Assembly (NCBI GenBank): GCA_964606325.1
Contig: CAZSGE010000001.1
Coordinates: 128,725-192,724, forward strand
Source of the DNA: Berkiella sp964606325
Lineage (GTDB): Bacteria; Pseudomonadota; Gammaproteobacteria; Berkiellales; Berkiellaceae
DNA length: 64,000 nucleotides
Reading direction: 5' to 3'
The notes beneath the pieces are model-generated. The model had not been told where the DNA came from. It saw only the letters and a list, made by a program, of their open reading frames with translations, and searched no databases. Shown here piece by piece: positions 37,830 through 45,289 of this stretch. A program made the translations under genes and the position numbers. The number at the start of each line of letters is the position of its first letter. The stretch's first letter is position 1.

Positions 37830-37858
37830 TTGATTAACTCATATTTGTCTGTTAACTT
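37830..37858 (+). promoter_or_regulatory. candidate sigma-70 promoter of the Ppx/GppA-like gene
   Basis: TTGATT (37830-37835), a 17-base spacer and TAACTT (37853-37858), 30 bases before the ATG at 37889. GCGGAGAT forms the ribosome binding site. Confidence 0.4.
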
Positions 37859-37888
37859 AGCTTTCTTAAGAATTTTGCGGAGATATCA

Positions 37889-39085
37889 ATGGAAGCCACT
37901 TGTCCTCAAGTCATAGATTGCTCTATTTTAGCCAATCTTACGATTGCACCTGTTAGCCCAGTCTTCGCAAATGACGCTGTTTTTACCGCAAGTGACGTTT
38001 ATACCCAGATCCAGCCGGCGAAGGAGCTTATTCCTTGCGCGGCTTATGATATTGGCTCTGGTGCTACAAAATTTATGGGCGCTTTAGTGGATGCTCATAC
38101 CCATCATATTGAGCAAATTTTTTATAATGATATTATCCCTGTGGCTTACCGTCAGGACTTAATCAATTCAGGCACTAATGAATTTTCAGATCTTATTCAA
38201 GATATGGGTTTAACGGCACTTTTTGACGCTAAAAGCAAAATCGAGAATGCTTATGTGCAGCATGGTTTGCAAGATTATGGTGATATTCAACACTTTGCAG
38301 TGGCAACGGCAGCCTTTAGAGAAGCAAGTAATGGTCAATTAGTGGCCGAGCAATTTTCGCAAATGCTGGATTTCAAAATAGATATCATTTCTCAAGAAGA
38401 TGAAGGTAAATTAGCCTATCATGGCGCGGTTGCTCAAGTTGAGACATCTGACGAAAATCCACCTATTGTTTGGGATATTGGCGGCGGCAGTATGCAGCTT
38501 ACCTATAAAGATGTTGGCGACTATTTTCATGTAATGCAGGGTAAATTAGCTTCTGCGACTTTCTTGAATTTAGTTAATGAACAATTACCACACCAAGAGA
38601 ATGGTTCACTTTATCCGATGAATGAGGTTAATGTTCAAGCCGCCATCGATTTAGCTAAACAGCATTTGGTGTTTGATCAAACGACAACCGATATAATTAA
38701 ACAACAAATAGTAAATGACTCACCCATATTAGCGGTTGGATCAGTCCATAATTTTATTATTAAACCGCTGTGTGACTTAGTTGGCACGCCTGATAAGGAC
38801 AGCTATTCAAGGCAAGATCTGTTTCAAGCTATCGAATTATTGACCGATAAATCAAGCGACCAAATCATGAATATTACTCAGGAGTTGAATCCTGAATTTG
38901 TGAAAAGTAAATTGACGAATTTGATTCTTGTCTATGCCATGATGGAAAAGATGGATATTCCAGCGATACAGGTGGTGGGGGTGAGCAATGTTGAAGGGTT
39001 GCTTGCGCAAAAAGCAAAACCTAACAAGGTAGTTGAGCCATTTATTACCATGTCATTTCCGGATGAGATCAGGATAGTTTCTTAA
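37889..39085 (+). CDS. Ppx/GppA phosphatase family protein
   Basis: This 398-residue protein belongs to the sugar kinase/Hsp70/actin-fold exopolyphosphatase and guanosine-pentaphosphatase family. Phosphate-binding loops are AAYDIGSGATKF (Asp 54) and VWDIGGGSMQLTY (Asp 196). Between them are VATAAFREASNG and IISQEDEGKLAYHG, the family's catalytic-Glu and arginine regions. Only the first two domains are present; the C-terminal HD-like domain of full Ppx/GppA (about 500 residues) is missing. The N-terminal 45 residues are extra and of unknown role. Substrate could be polyphosphate, pppGpp or another phosphate ester; I cannot decide from sequence. Confidence 0.85.
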   Translation: MEATCPQVIDCSILANLTIAPVSPVFANDAVFTASDVYTQIQPAKELIPCAAYDIGSGATKFMGALVDAHTHHIEQIFYNDIIPVAYRQDLINSGTNEFSDLIQDMGLTALFDAKSKIENAYVQHGLQDYGDIQHFAVATAAFREASNGQLVAEQFSQMLDFKIDIISQEDEGKLAYHGAVAQVETSDENPPIVWDIGGGSMQLTYKDVGDYFHVMQGKLASATFLNLVNEQLPHQENGSLYPMNEVNVQAAIDLAKQHLVFDQTTTDIIKQQIVNDSPILAVGSVHNFIIKPLCDLVGTPDKDSYSRQDLFQAIELLTDKSSDQIMNITQELNPEFVKSKLTNLILVYAMMEKMDIPAIQVVGVSNVEGLLAQKAKPNKVVEPFITMSFPDEIRIVS

Positions 39086-39146
39086 TTAAAAATCATTTCA
39101 TGCTTTAAAGATAGCGCCTATGTCTATAGGCGCTGTGTTGTTTAGT

Positions 39147-40214
39147 TTAATTTAAAGTGGCAACTTTCCTTTTTTCTTCTTTATTGGGCTCAGATCGCTT
39201 AAATGAAGGAATATGTAGTGCACTTTCATTAAGTGGATACACCTCTTTATTACCGCGTTCACTGAAGTTATGGATGGGGATAGTGTCACTTGCAGCAAAT
39301 TGCATTAATACCTGTATGCTCGAAAGTGGCAATGGTGTCATCGTGTCATCTAAGGCTTGTTGCTTTTTGTAAGCATCAAGCAGCGGAAAGGTCGAGCTTG
39401 TCGCACTAGATTCTACTCGTTTTTTATTTTTGGATAACGTCCAAACCGCCTCTACGTTCACCGTATTTCCAAAAACTGTGTTAGCAATAGCTATTGCACA
39501 TGATATGGGATCAATGCTCACATAAGCAGCTTCTTCAACGCTGACACCCGCCACGTATTTGTTGCCTGATAATTTTAATATAACGGCATGGCTTGTTTGT
39601 GTTGCATGGTCAATCGATTCAAGACTTTTTAACCAGCTTAATATTTCTTCTTCACCGAGTTCGCCATCGCGATACAATCGATTTTGGATATCTTCAACTG
39701 AAAGAGGCCCAACGTACGAGGGCTGGAGTGCATCGGGAGCAAATTGCTTAAAAGTAAACACATTCGGTAGGAATTCACCAACGGTTGTTTTTTCATGGGC
39801 ACCGTTTAAAGAAATGGAATGAATCACAACATCGGAATTAGCTAAGCCGGCAATTTGTTGTCTGCATTTTCCGCAGCAAGAAACTTGAATATTTGCTAAT
39901 GGATTATCATCGCCTGGCTTAGCTGTATTGGGCGAACCCATGAGCCAACCTTCAACGATCTCGCCGCCTTTACCAAAGGCGGTTGCTATAGCTGCAATAG
40001 CGCCTTCTTCTCCATGTGAAGAGAGGCGAAGATGTGGGTTTTCTACATTAACGCCAGCAAAATAATAGGAGGCATCACCACGGAATTTTGCGCGAAATAC
40101 AGCCGTGACATCGAATCCGGATGAGGGGTTAAAAGGGTGCCCTCTGAGTTCTCTTAACCAATGAGTGATTTCTTCTTGGCTTAGTTCGACATCGGATTTT
40201 CTGAATAAAAGCAT
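39147..40214 (-). CDS. two-domain cytidine deaminase-like protein
   Basis: The protein has 355 residues from the ATG at 40214, chosen because GAGG lies 8 bases upstream; the frame extends 21 codons further to a TTG. The N-terminal half matches E. coli-type cytidine deaminase: GVNVENPHLRLSSHGEE with zinc ligand His 67 and catalytic Glu 69, and CCGKC with Cys 114 and Cys 117. The second half repeats the fold (YVAGVSVEEAAY, ISCAIAIANTVFGNTVNVEAVW) but lacks the zinc ligands, like the non-catalytic domain of E. coli Cdd. The C-terminal tail of about 30 residues is polar. Probable pyrimidine salvage role; the PC of PCxxC is replaced by CC, so substrate scope is uncertain. Confidence 0.75.
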   Translation of the reverse strand: MLLFRKSDVELSQEEITHWLRELRGHPFNPSSGFDVTAVFRAKFRGDASYYFAGVNVENPHLRLSSHGEEGAIAAIATAFGKGGEIVEGWLMGSPNTAKPGDDNPLANIQVSCCGKCRQQIAGLANSDVVIHSISLNGAHEKTTVGEFLPNVFTFKQFAPDALQPSYVGPLSVEDIQNRLYRDGELGEEEILSWLKSLESIDHATQTSHAVILKLSGNKYVAGVSVEEAAYVSIDPISCAIAIANTVFGNTVNVEAVWTLSKNKKRVESSATSSTFPLLDAYKKQQALDDTMTPLPLSSIQVLMQFAASDTIPIHNFSERGNKEVYPLNESALHIPSFKRSEPNKEEKRKVATLN

Positions 40215-40356
40215 AACAACAACCTCACTGTTATAAATATCTGACTCACATCCATTTCTTATCGCGACAAGCGCCAAAAGAAAGCATCAAACTTTACATT
40301 AAATAATCATAAAACACGATAGAATCAGTTTAAATAGGTATGTAACTAAATGTATT

Positions 40357-40383
40357 GACTCGGCCCCTCGAGAGGCACGAGTC
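40357..40383. terminator. strong hairpin downstream of the transporter gene
   Basis: GACTCG (40357-40362) pairs with CGAGTC (40378-40383), continued by GCC/GGC and CT/AG pairs with a single bulge and mismatch. It lies 53 bases after the stop codon of the minus-strand transporter and may end that operon, but lacks a T-run on either strand. Confidence 0.4.
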
Positions 40384-40435
40384 TGCGAGTGGGTTTTAAA
40401 GCACTTGGCGTAGAAGAATGCGGGGAAATGTAGGC

Positions 40436-41527
40436 TTATATTAACTCCTGTTGACGCCTCGAAATTTTAAAAATCCCCAACGTAAGCAAAGGCAAAATAA
40501 AAACGCCTAACATTATCCATGTTAGCAAACCGTACCCTTGAACGATTAAATTAACTAAGCCAAATTGTGACAAACTATAAACAACTATTAATAACACGCC
40601 AACAGCGGCGTATTGCCAATAGGGAGAGGTAACATTATGGGTGCGATGTTGGGAGATTCTTTCATTAAAAGCATGAACCAAACCAACGCCCGTTTCAACC
40701 AAGGTACTTATTAACACAATCGAAAAGGTGAGTGTTAATAAAGGGATGGCTAATTTTTCCAACATATAGGTTGATGGCACTGTTGTATTTAAAACCGCAG
40801 GATATTCAGTAAGCAAAGCCATGAAAAGTAAAATCGCAGGAATGCTAGCAAAGGGACCTGCGAGCAACCCTGAAATTACGGCTTGCTTGTCGGTTTTGAA
40901 GTTACGTAAAGTGAATAAAATTGCGGGCACACAGCCTAAATTATAGCAGGCATAGGTAATACCTTTTTTGATCCAATCTGTGCCGCTTGGCGCAGCTAAA
41001 CTTTCAGGTAAAAAATTTATTTCTGACTTTTGATAACAACACATTAAAAAAGCGATAAACACTATGTATAAAACAAGCGATAAGTAGGAAAACATTTTAG
41101 CAATATGTTCGCTGCCTTTAAATACCATTACCATAATGTAAAGAAGAGGCAATATGAGCCCAAAGTTATAAGGTATACCCAATAATTCTTGTAACATGCT
41201 GCCAACTGAGGCTGCAATGACGGACAAGGCGATCATCACCATATATAAATAGCATAGATCAAATATGACCCAGCCTCGTCCTAATAAAACTTTAAAGAAA
41301 GTTTTATAATCATAAGCATGATAGGCCTTTGCTAATAAAAAGCATAAAGAACAAATGAAAGACCAAATCAACGTTGTTATAAGCAATCCATAAAATCCGT
41401 TGACAGGCCCTGATGTTAAAAAATATTGTACAATCTCCTGGCCCGTACAATATCCACCTGAAATCACGATGGATTGGAAAGTGATCCCAGGTAAAATATA
41501 AGCTTTAAAAAAATGTGAATTGAACAT
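40436..41527 (-). CDS. YkvI-like membrane transporter (APC/LeuT-fold)
   Basis: This 363-residue integral membrane protein has about ten hydrophobic segments. The opening LPGITFQSIVISGGYCTGQEIVQYF with its small-residue break in helix 1 fits the YkvI family (COG3949), related to amino-acid-type LeuT-fold transporters. No binding-protein or ATPase partner is nearby, so it is probably a secondary transporter. It is the last gene of a four-gene minus-strand operon, 8 bases after the epimerase gene, so the likely cargo is an amino acid or small peptide handled by the enzymes; this is inference. Confidence 0.75.
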   Translation of the reverse strand: MFNSHFFKAYILPGITFQSIVISGGYCTGQEIVQYFLTSGPVNGFYGLLITTLIWSFICSLCFLLAKAYHAYDYKTFFKVLLGRGWVIFDLCYLYMVMIALSVIAASVGSMLQELLGIPYNFGLILPLLYIMVMVFKGSEHIAKMFSYLSLVLYIVFIAFLMCCYQKSEINFLPESLAAPSGTDWIKKGITYACYNLGCVPAILFTLRNFKTDKQAVISGLLAGPFASIPAILLFMALLTEYPAVLNTTVPSTYMLEKLAIPLLTLTFSIVLISTLVETGVGLVHAFNERISQHRTHNVTSPYWQYAAVGVLLIVVYSLSQFGLVNLIVQGYGLLTWIMLGVFILPLLTLGIFKISRRQQELI

Positions 41528-41535
41528 GATGGCCT

Positions 41536-42603
41536 CTACAATTTAGTAACACCTAACCCAGGGAGATTCAACGTTGACATCTCTCCGTTTGCTAGGTGAA
41601 AGCCACCTGTAACAACATCATTGGCTAAATCTAAACTACCATCCAAATCGATATAACGGGTAGCTGGTGATGCAAAGGCCGCATGTAATGCCGCTGTTAT
41701 GCTAATGATGCTTTCATCCATGCATCCCCACATGAGTTTGATATTGGCCTCTTGTGCAATCTTGGCAATTTGTTGGCCACTAAATATTCCGCCACACTTC
41801 ATTAATTTTATATTAAATATGCCGCAGCAGGGCACGGGAGTTAAAAGTTTTTGCGCATCACTTGCGTGATGTAAACTCTCATCTAAGGCTATTTTATCTC
41901 TGTCTTTTTGAGATAACTCTCTTAAAAGAGCATAATCGGCTGCTTTGATGGGTTGTTCAAGAAATTCAATTGAGAGATCTTGCGTTTTGTGTATAAAATT
42001 TTTCAGATCTTTCAATGAGTACCCTTGATTGGGATCGACTCTGATGAGCACTTTGCTGTCATAGCGTTCTCGAAGCTTGATAATTCTTTCTATGTCTTCT
42101 TCTAGATTGTGGCCTAATTTCACTTTAAGCACATAAAAACCACGCTCAATATATTCGGCAGCTTCGATTAAAGTGTCCTTTAGATTTTTGATCCCAATGG
42201 TAATAGAAGTAGGTAATGTTTGATGAGCCCTACCTAATACTTCTACAAGGGGTTTGTTTAATAGTTGACCATAAAGATCATGAACTGCCATATCCAAAGC
42301 AGCACTGGCGGCCGGAGTTTGATAAAGCGCTGTTTGGATTTGCGGCAGTAAAGTTGGTAAATCTGCAATATCTTTATTTTCACAAAAAGCGAGAGAATTT
42401 TCAGATAAAGCATTTAAACATGAATCAAAGGTTTCACCTGTGACATCAACAGAAGGGGATGCTGCGCCTAAACCAATTTTCCCATCGTCGGTATGAATTT
42501 CAACAATAACATTTTGAGCTGTCGTATGTGTTGTATAAGCGATGGTATAAGGCCTGGTTAATTCAAAATCATGCAAATAGGCTGTAATTGATTTTATTTT
42601 CAT
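41536..42603 (-). CDS. dgcA: enolase-superfamily dipeptide epimerase / N-acetyl-D-Glu racemase (DgcA-like)
   Basis: This 355-residue enzyme of the mandelate-racemase branch has the KxK acid-base motif in VLKVKLGH, metal ligands in RVDPNQGYS, EQPIKAAD and ALDESLHH, and a second catalytic Lys in NIKLMKCGG. These are the marks of L-Ala-D/L-Glu dipeptide epimerases (E. coli YcjG). When paired with a DUF1611 protein, as here, such enzymes are annotated as DgcA, which racemises N-acetyl-D-glutamate. It overlaps dgcN by 4 bases. Whether the substrate is a murein dipeptide or N-acetyl-D-Glu cannot be told from sequence. Confidence 0.85.
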   Translation of the reverse strand: MKIKSITAYLHDFELTRPYTIAYTTHTTAQNVIVEIHTDDGKIGLGAASPSVDVTGETFDSCLNALSENSLAFCENKDIADLPTLLPQIQTALYQTPAASAALDMAVHDLYGQLLNKPLVEVLGRAHQTLPTSITIGIKNLKDTLIEAAEYIERGFYVLKVKLGHNLEEDIERIIKLRERYDSKVLIRVDPNQGYSLKDLKNFIHKTQDLSIEFLEQPIKAADYALLRELSQKDRDKIALDESLHHASDAQKLLTPVPCCGIFNIKLMKCGGIFSGQQIAKIAQEANIKLMWGCMDESIISITAALHAAFASPATRYIDLDGSLDLANDVVTGGFHLANGEMSTLNLPGLGVTKL

Positions 42604-43679
42604 ATCTGTGAATCCTCAATATACTGCTTAATAATGTGAAGAAGCGCTGTCACACCTTCTTCTCTTGGGCATACAACAGGTAATTGGCATTCTTTTGCAA
42701 TTATTTGCTTAGTATCCTGCCAAGTTTGCGTGTCAAGAGACTTGGTGTTAAGAGTGACTGCCAACACTTTTGCGCCATAGCGCTCTATTAAATCAATTTC
42801 ATCTTGAAGCGATGGTAGTGGAAAATGCACTTTGTCACCATGGTTAAAATACTGGCGGCCAGGCACATGCTGTAAAATCACGCCTTTGGCACCACCGGAG
42901 ACGATAAACTCTGCGCCACAAGGACCGCTGGGATTTCTTAAGGAGGATTGCCCCTCAATCAATATTAACCTAGGATTAGCTTCCTTCACGCAAGTAACGA
43001 TGGCATTTTCAAGTTCACCAGATACAAAATCATTCAATGTGCTATCAAAAATGAAGCCATATTTGAAACCTTGTAGCCATCCTGTTTGGCCGGTATAAAT
43101 CATTTCAGTTTTAATGCCTGCATCATTGCATGCTTTATAAAGTAATTGACATGTTGTTCGTTTACCGATTGCGCAATCCATCCCTAAAACCGCAATTCTA
43201 GGCGTGTGCACATTTTGAATGTTCCCTTGCCAAGGATGCAATTCATGGAAGGATTTTGGTCTTCGAATGTCCAGTACAGTTGTCTGATGTTTTTCAATAA
43301 ATGGTTTTAATTTAGGGTGTTCGCTAACCTGCTCATGCAAACCATTGACGATGGTCAATTNNNNNNNNNNTTTCATTTCAATTGCCTTGCATAATTCGGT
43401 GACTAAGGAATTAGTAATATAGCCACCTGGTGTTGCTATTCCTACGATACAATGTGTAGGAGGGGGAGATAATCTTGCCATTGCTTCATGTACATTAGCA
43501 TAGATGGGTATATTTCTGGCTACCCCATCAACGACAACCCCTGCATCTTTGCCGGCATGTATATGATCAATGACGCTTGCAATGGGGTAGCGACTTAAGC
43601 CTGTGATCAAACCATGTGCCGTTTTGCCGTAAGTTTCATTTAACTTTCCACCCGTTAAAATAATTGCACTATTTTTCAT
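42600..43679 (-). CDS. dgcN: DUF1611 protein, DgcN-like, interrupted by an assembly gap
   Basis: This belongs to the DUF1611 (COG3367) family, with a Rossmann-like N-terminal domain and a C-terminal P-loop domain. The P-loop is GMDCAIGKRTTCQLL, followed by the conserved EGQSSLRNPSGPCGAEFIVSGG type block. In marine gammaproteobacteria the family member DgcN is described as the D-glutamate N-acetyltransferase that feeds DgcA. Ten N bases (43361-43370) replace part of the coding sequence near residue 105, so length and frame there are not certain, although both sides remain open in the same frame. It lies 14 bases after the upstream unknown gene and overlaps dgcA. Confidence 0.8.
   Translation of the reverse strand: MKNSAIILTGGKLNETYGKTAHGLITGLSRYPIASVIDHIHAGKDAGVVVDGVARNIPIYANVHEAMARLSPPPTHCIVGIATPGGYITNSLVTELCKAIEMKXXXXLTIVNGLHEQVSEHPKLKPFIEKHQTTVLDIRRPKSFHELHPWQGNIQNVHTPRIAVLGMDCAIGKRTTCQLLYKACNDAGIKTEMIYTGQTGWLQGFKYGFIFDSTLNDFVSGELENAIVTCVKEANPRLILIEGQSSLRNPSGPCGAEFIVSGGAKGVILQHVPGRQYFNHGDKVHFPLPSLQDEIDLIERYGAKVLAVTLNTKSLDTQTWQDTKQIIAKECQLPVVCPREEGVTALLHIIKQYIEDSQI
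43361..43370. other. assembly gap (10 N)
   Basis: A run of ten undetermined bases inside dgcN. The true gap length is unknown. Confidence 1.
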
Positions 43680-43693
43680 AATTCCTCTTCAGT

Positions 43694-44860
43694 TTACTTC
43701 TTTTCTACTTTGCCCAATTTATCATGTTGCTCATCGGATGCAATCTTTAGCTTTTCAACAAATTGTATAGACAAATGTTTGCTTGGAGCTTTGCTAAAAG
43801 ATCTCAAATAGGACACATTTTTATAAAATGCATCTATATCTGTTTGCCTACCAAGAACATAATTATCCACCTCCGGTTGGATTTCAGATAAGGTCTTTAC
43901 ATTCATTTCAATGCTCGCGCATAGATCAGGATTTATTTTGGCTGTTATAAGTGATTTTTGTTTGGAAGAAAATAACACTCTTTCAGTACCTTCTATGGGA
44001 GCTGCAGTATAGGGGATCGCTTTCGCATATTCATCGACCCTATTGGCGGCAAACCCAGGTTTTGTGTAAATGAAAGAGATCCTATTTGTATGATCAAAAT
44101 ACAAATCTCGGTAAAAGCGATCAAAATGGGGCTCGTCAAAGGAAACACTCTGTAGTATTTTATGATGTTGGCGAGCTTTGGTCCAAGACACTTTGATCCC
44201 ACAGCCGAGTTGTTCAAACATATATTGAATAACAGCTGTTTGATCCATAAAGTACGCACGATTGGATTGATCATATTCTGCACAATTTAAGATATTACAG
44301 GTGTCTGTGCTGATGTGATAGTCACCTTCTGGGCTGTTCATTTTTTTAGGATTTTTTTCATCTTGATTAAATATTACTAATTTTCCAGCCTGAGCATCTA
44401 AGTTTTTGCAGATAGTTTGATATTCCTTTGTTTTCACTATATTGGAGGTCAAATGAATCTCATATTGCTGTGCAATATTTAAATTTGTTAAAATATGATT
44501 TATTTTTTTGATATATTTGTCACGAACTTTAATCACATCTGCCAAGTTTCGACAAGATGGATGTTGGCAAGCAAAGGCTAAGTGATCTGCAATAATAATA
44601 TGTACTTTGGCGCCTGCCTGAAGAACTTGCCGCCTTGCTTTTTCACTCGTTAAAAGCATGGTATAGATATCGATAGGAAGTCCGATAGACAATCCATTGT
44701 TATGTGAAACAAACCCAAAACCCACCGTAATATTCATTTTGTATTTAGCTAGGTCACCATAATTACTTTCAATGAAATCAATGTATTTAACACATGATTC
44801 TGATTGTTTGACAAATTCATTAAGAGTACATTTGTTATCTTTTATAGGTGTACCAAGCAT
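43694..44860 (-). CDS. unknown protein with HUP-like N-terminus, first gene of the dgc operon
   Basis: I do not recognise this 388-residue protein. Residues of about 50-100 (GLSIGLPIDIYTMLL ... AGAKVHIIIADHLAFA) recall the nucleotide-binding half of class I aminoacyl-tRNA synthetase-like HUP domains, where a G/H-rich loop is followed by a strand ending in IADxxA. A later SSKQKS (about 300) is only loosely like KMSKS. This resemblance is weak and could be chance. There is no signal peptide or membrane helix. A strong GAGGGAGGAAAT ribosome binding site precedes the ATG, and expression appears controlled by a leader attenuator (44892-45002). It is followed by dgcN, dgcA and a transporter. Confidence 0.7.
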   Translation of the reverse strand: MLGTPIKDNKCTLNEFVKQSESCVKYIDFIESNYGDLAKYKMNITVGFGFVSHNNGLSIGLPIDIYTMLLTSEKARRQVLQAGAKVHIIIADHLAFACQHPSCRNLADVIKVRDKYIKKINHILTNLNIAQQYEIHLTSNIVKTKEYQTICKNLDAQAGKLVIFNQDEKNPKKMNSPEGDYHISTDTCNILNCAEYDQSNRAYFMDQTAVIQYMFEQLGCGIKVSWTKARQHHKILQSVSFDEPHFDRFYRDLYFDHTNRISFIYTKPGFAANRVDEYAKAIPYTAAPIEGTERVLFSSKQKSLITAKINPDLCASIEMNVKTLSEIQPEVDNYVLGRQTDIDAFYKNVSYLRSFSKAPSKHLSIQFVEKLKIASDEQHDKLGKVEKK

Positions 44861-44891
44861 ATTTCCTCCCTCGGATTATGTTTTTAATGGC

Positions 44892-44921
44892 AAAAAAAAA
44901 CCCCGGTTTTGCCGGGGTTTT
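44892..44921 (-). terminator. intrinsic terminator in the dgc operon leader (attenuator)
   Basis: AAAACCCCGG (44921-44912 read on the minus strand) pairs perfectly with CCGGGGTTTT (44906-44897) around a 5-base loop, followed by TTTTT to 44892. It lies 31 bases before the first structural gene and faces into the operon, so it can act only as an attenuator or as a block to leader transcripts. Confidence 0.85.
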
Positions 44922-44948
44922 AAGTGATTATGATAATTTTTTAAATGA

Positions 44949-45002
44949 TCATATCCTACCCGGCTGCGGAATAAACCATAGAACCAGCATAAAATATGAC
45001 AT
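44949..45002 (-). CDS. 17-residue putative leader peptide
   Basis: The frame reads MSYFMLVLWFIPQPGRI and stops at TGA 28 bases before the terminator stem. The Q-P-G codons contain GCCGGG (44964-44959), which can pair with CCCGGC in the first arm of the terminator (44916-44911). A ribosome stalled near the Trp codon would leave GCCGGG free to form an antiterminator; one that reaches the stop would cover it and let the terminator form. The Shine-Dalgarno is weak (GAAG, 11 bases upstream), which is the main doubt. Several hydrophobic residues and a single Trp are present, with no run of one amino acid, so stalling by the nascent chain is also possible. Confidence 0.5.
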   Translation of the reverse strand: MSYFMLVLWFIPQPGRI

Positions 45003-45016
45003 GAATGCGTGCGCTT

Positions 45017-45036
45017 CAAAGTTATTACTAACTTTG
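45017..45036 (-). repeat. perfect 8-bp hairpin upstream of the leader frame
   Basis: CAAAGTTA and TAACTTTG with a 4-base loop. In the minus-strand transcript it ends 14 bases before the leader ATG and could affect leader translation. Confidence 0.6.
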
Positions 45037-45113
45037 TGGAGCTTTTTCAATTGATTTAAAATAGAATTTACACGCATCGATAACTCAAAAATAATATAAA
45101 CAGTTCAAATCAC

Positions 45114-45140
45114 CTTATAGAAATACTTTTTTCATGTCAA
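45114..45140 (-). promoter_or_regulatory. candidate promoter of the dgc operon leader
   Basis: On the minus strand TTGACA (45140-45135), a 15-base spacer and TATAAG (45119-45114). The -35 box is perfect; the spacer is short. A transcript would begin about 105 bases before the leader ATG. Confidence 0.45.
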
Positions 45141-45289
45141 GGGCTTTAAAGCGATAATTTATCAGAACCGATGAAATAGTAGCTTTAGCCGCTTATGGGT
45201 TATTATTGGACTTGTTTATTCATTTTATGGTTTTCAATACAAAGATGAATGAACCATACTTAAAATAGTTCTAAAAATGAGATTATTTT

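Larger units (their letters stand above)
44861..45289. other. 429-bp regulatory region between divergent dgc operon and ATP-grasp gene
   Basis: On the minus strand the gap holds, in order of transcription, a promoter with perfect -35 box (45114-45140), an 8-bp hairpin (45017-45036), a 17-codon leader frame (44949-45002) and an intrinsic terminator (44892-44921) before the first gene. On the plus strand I see no convincing promoter for the ATP-grasp gene. Confidence 0.7.

Noticed and set aside
44848..45054. 68-codon plus-strand frame opposite the dgc operon leader
   Set aside because: It runs through the terminator hairpin and leader, has no Shine-Dalgarno, and its composition looks random.
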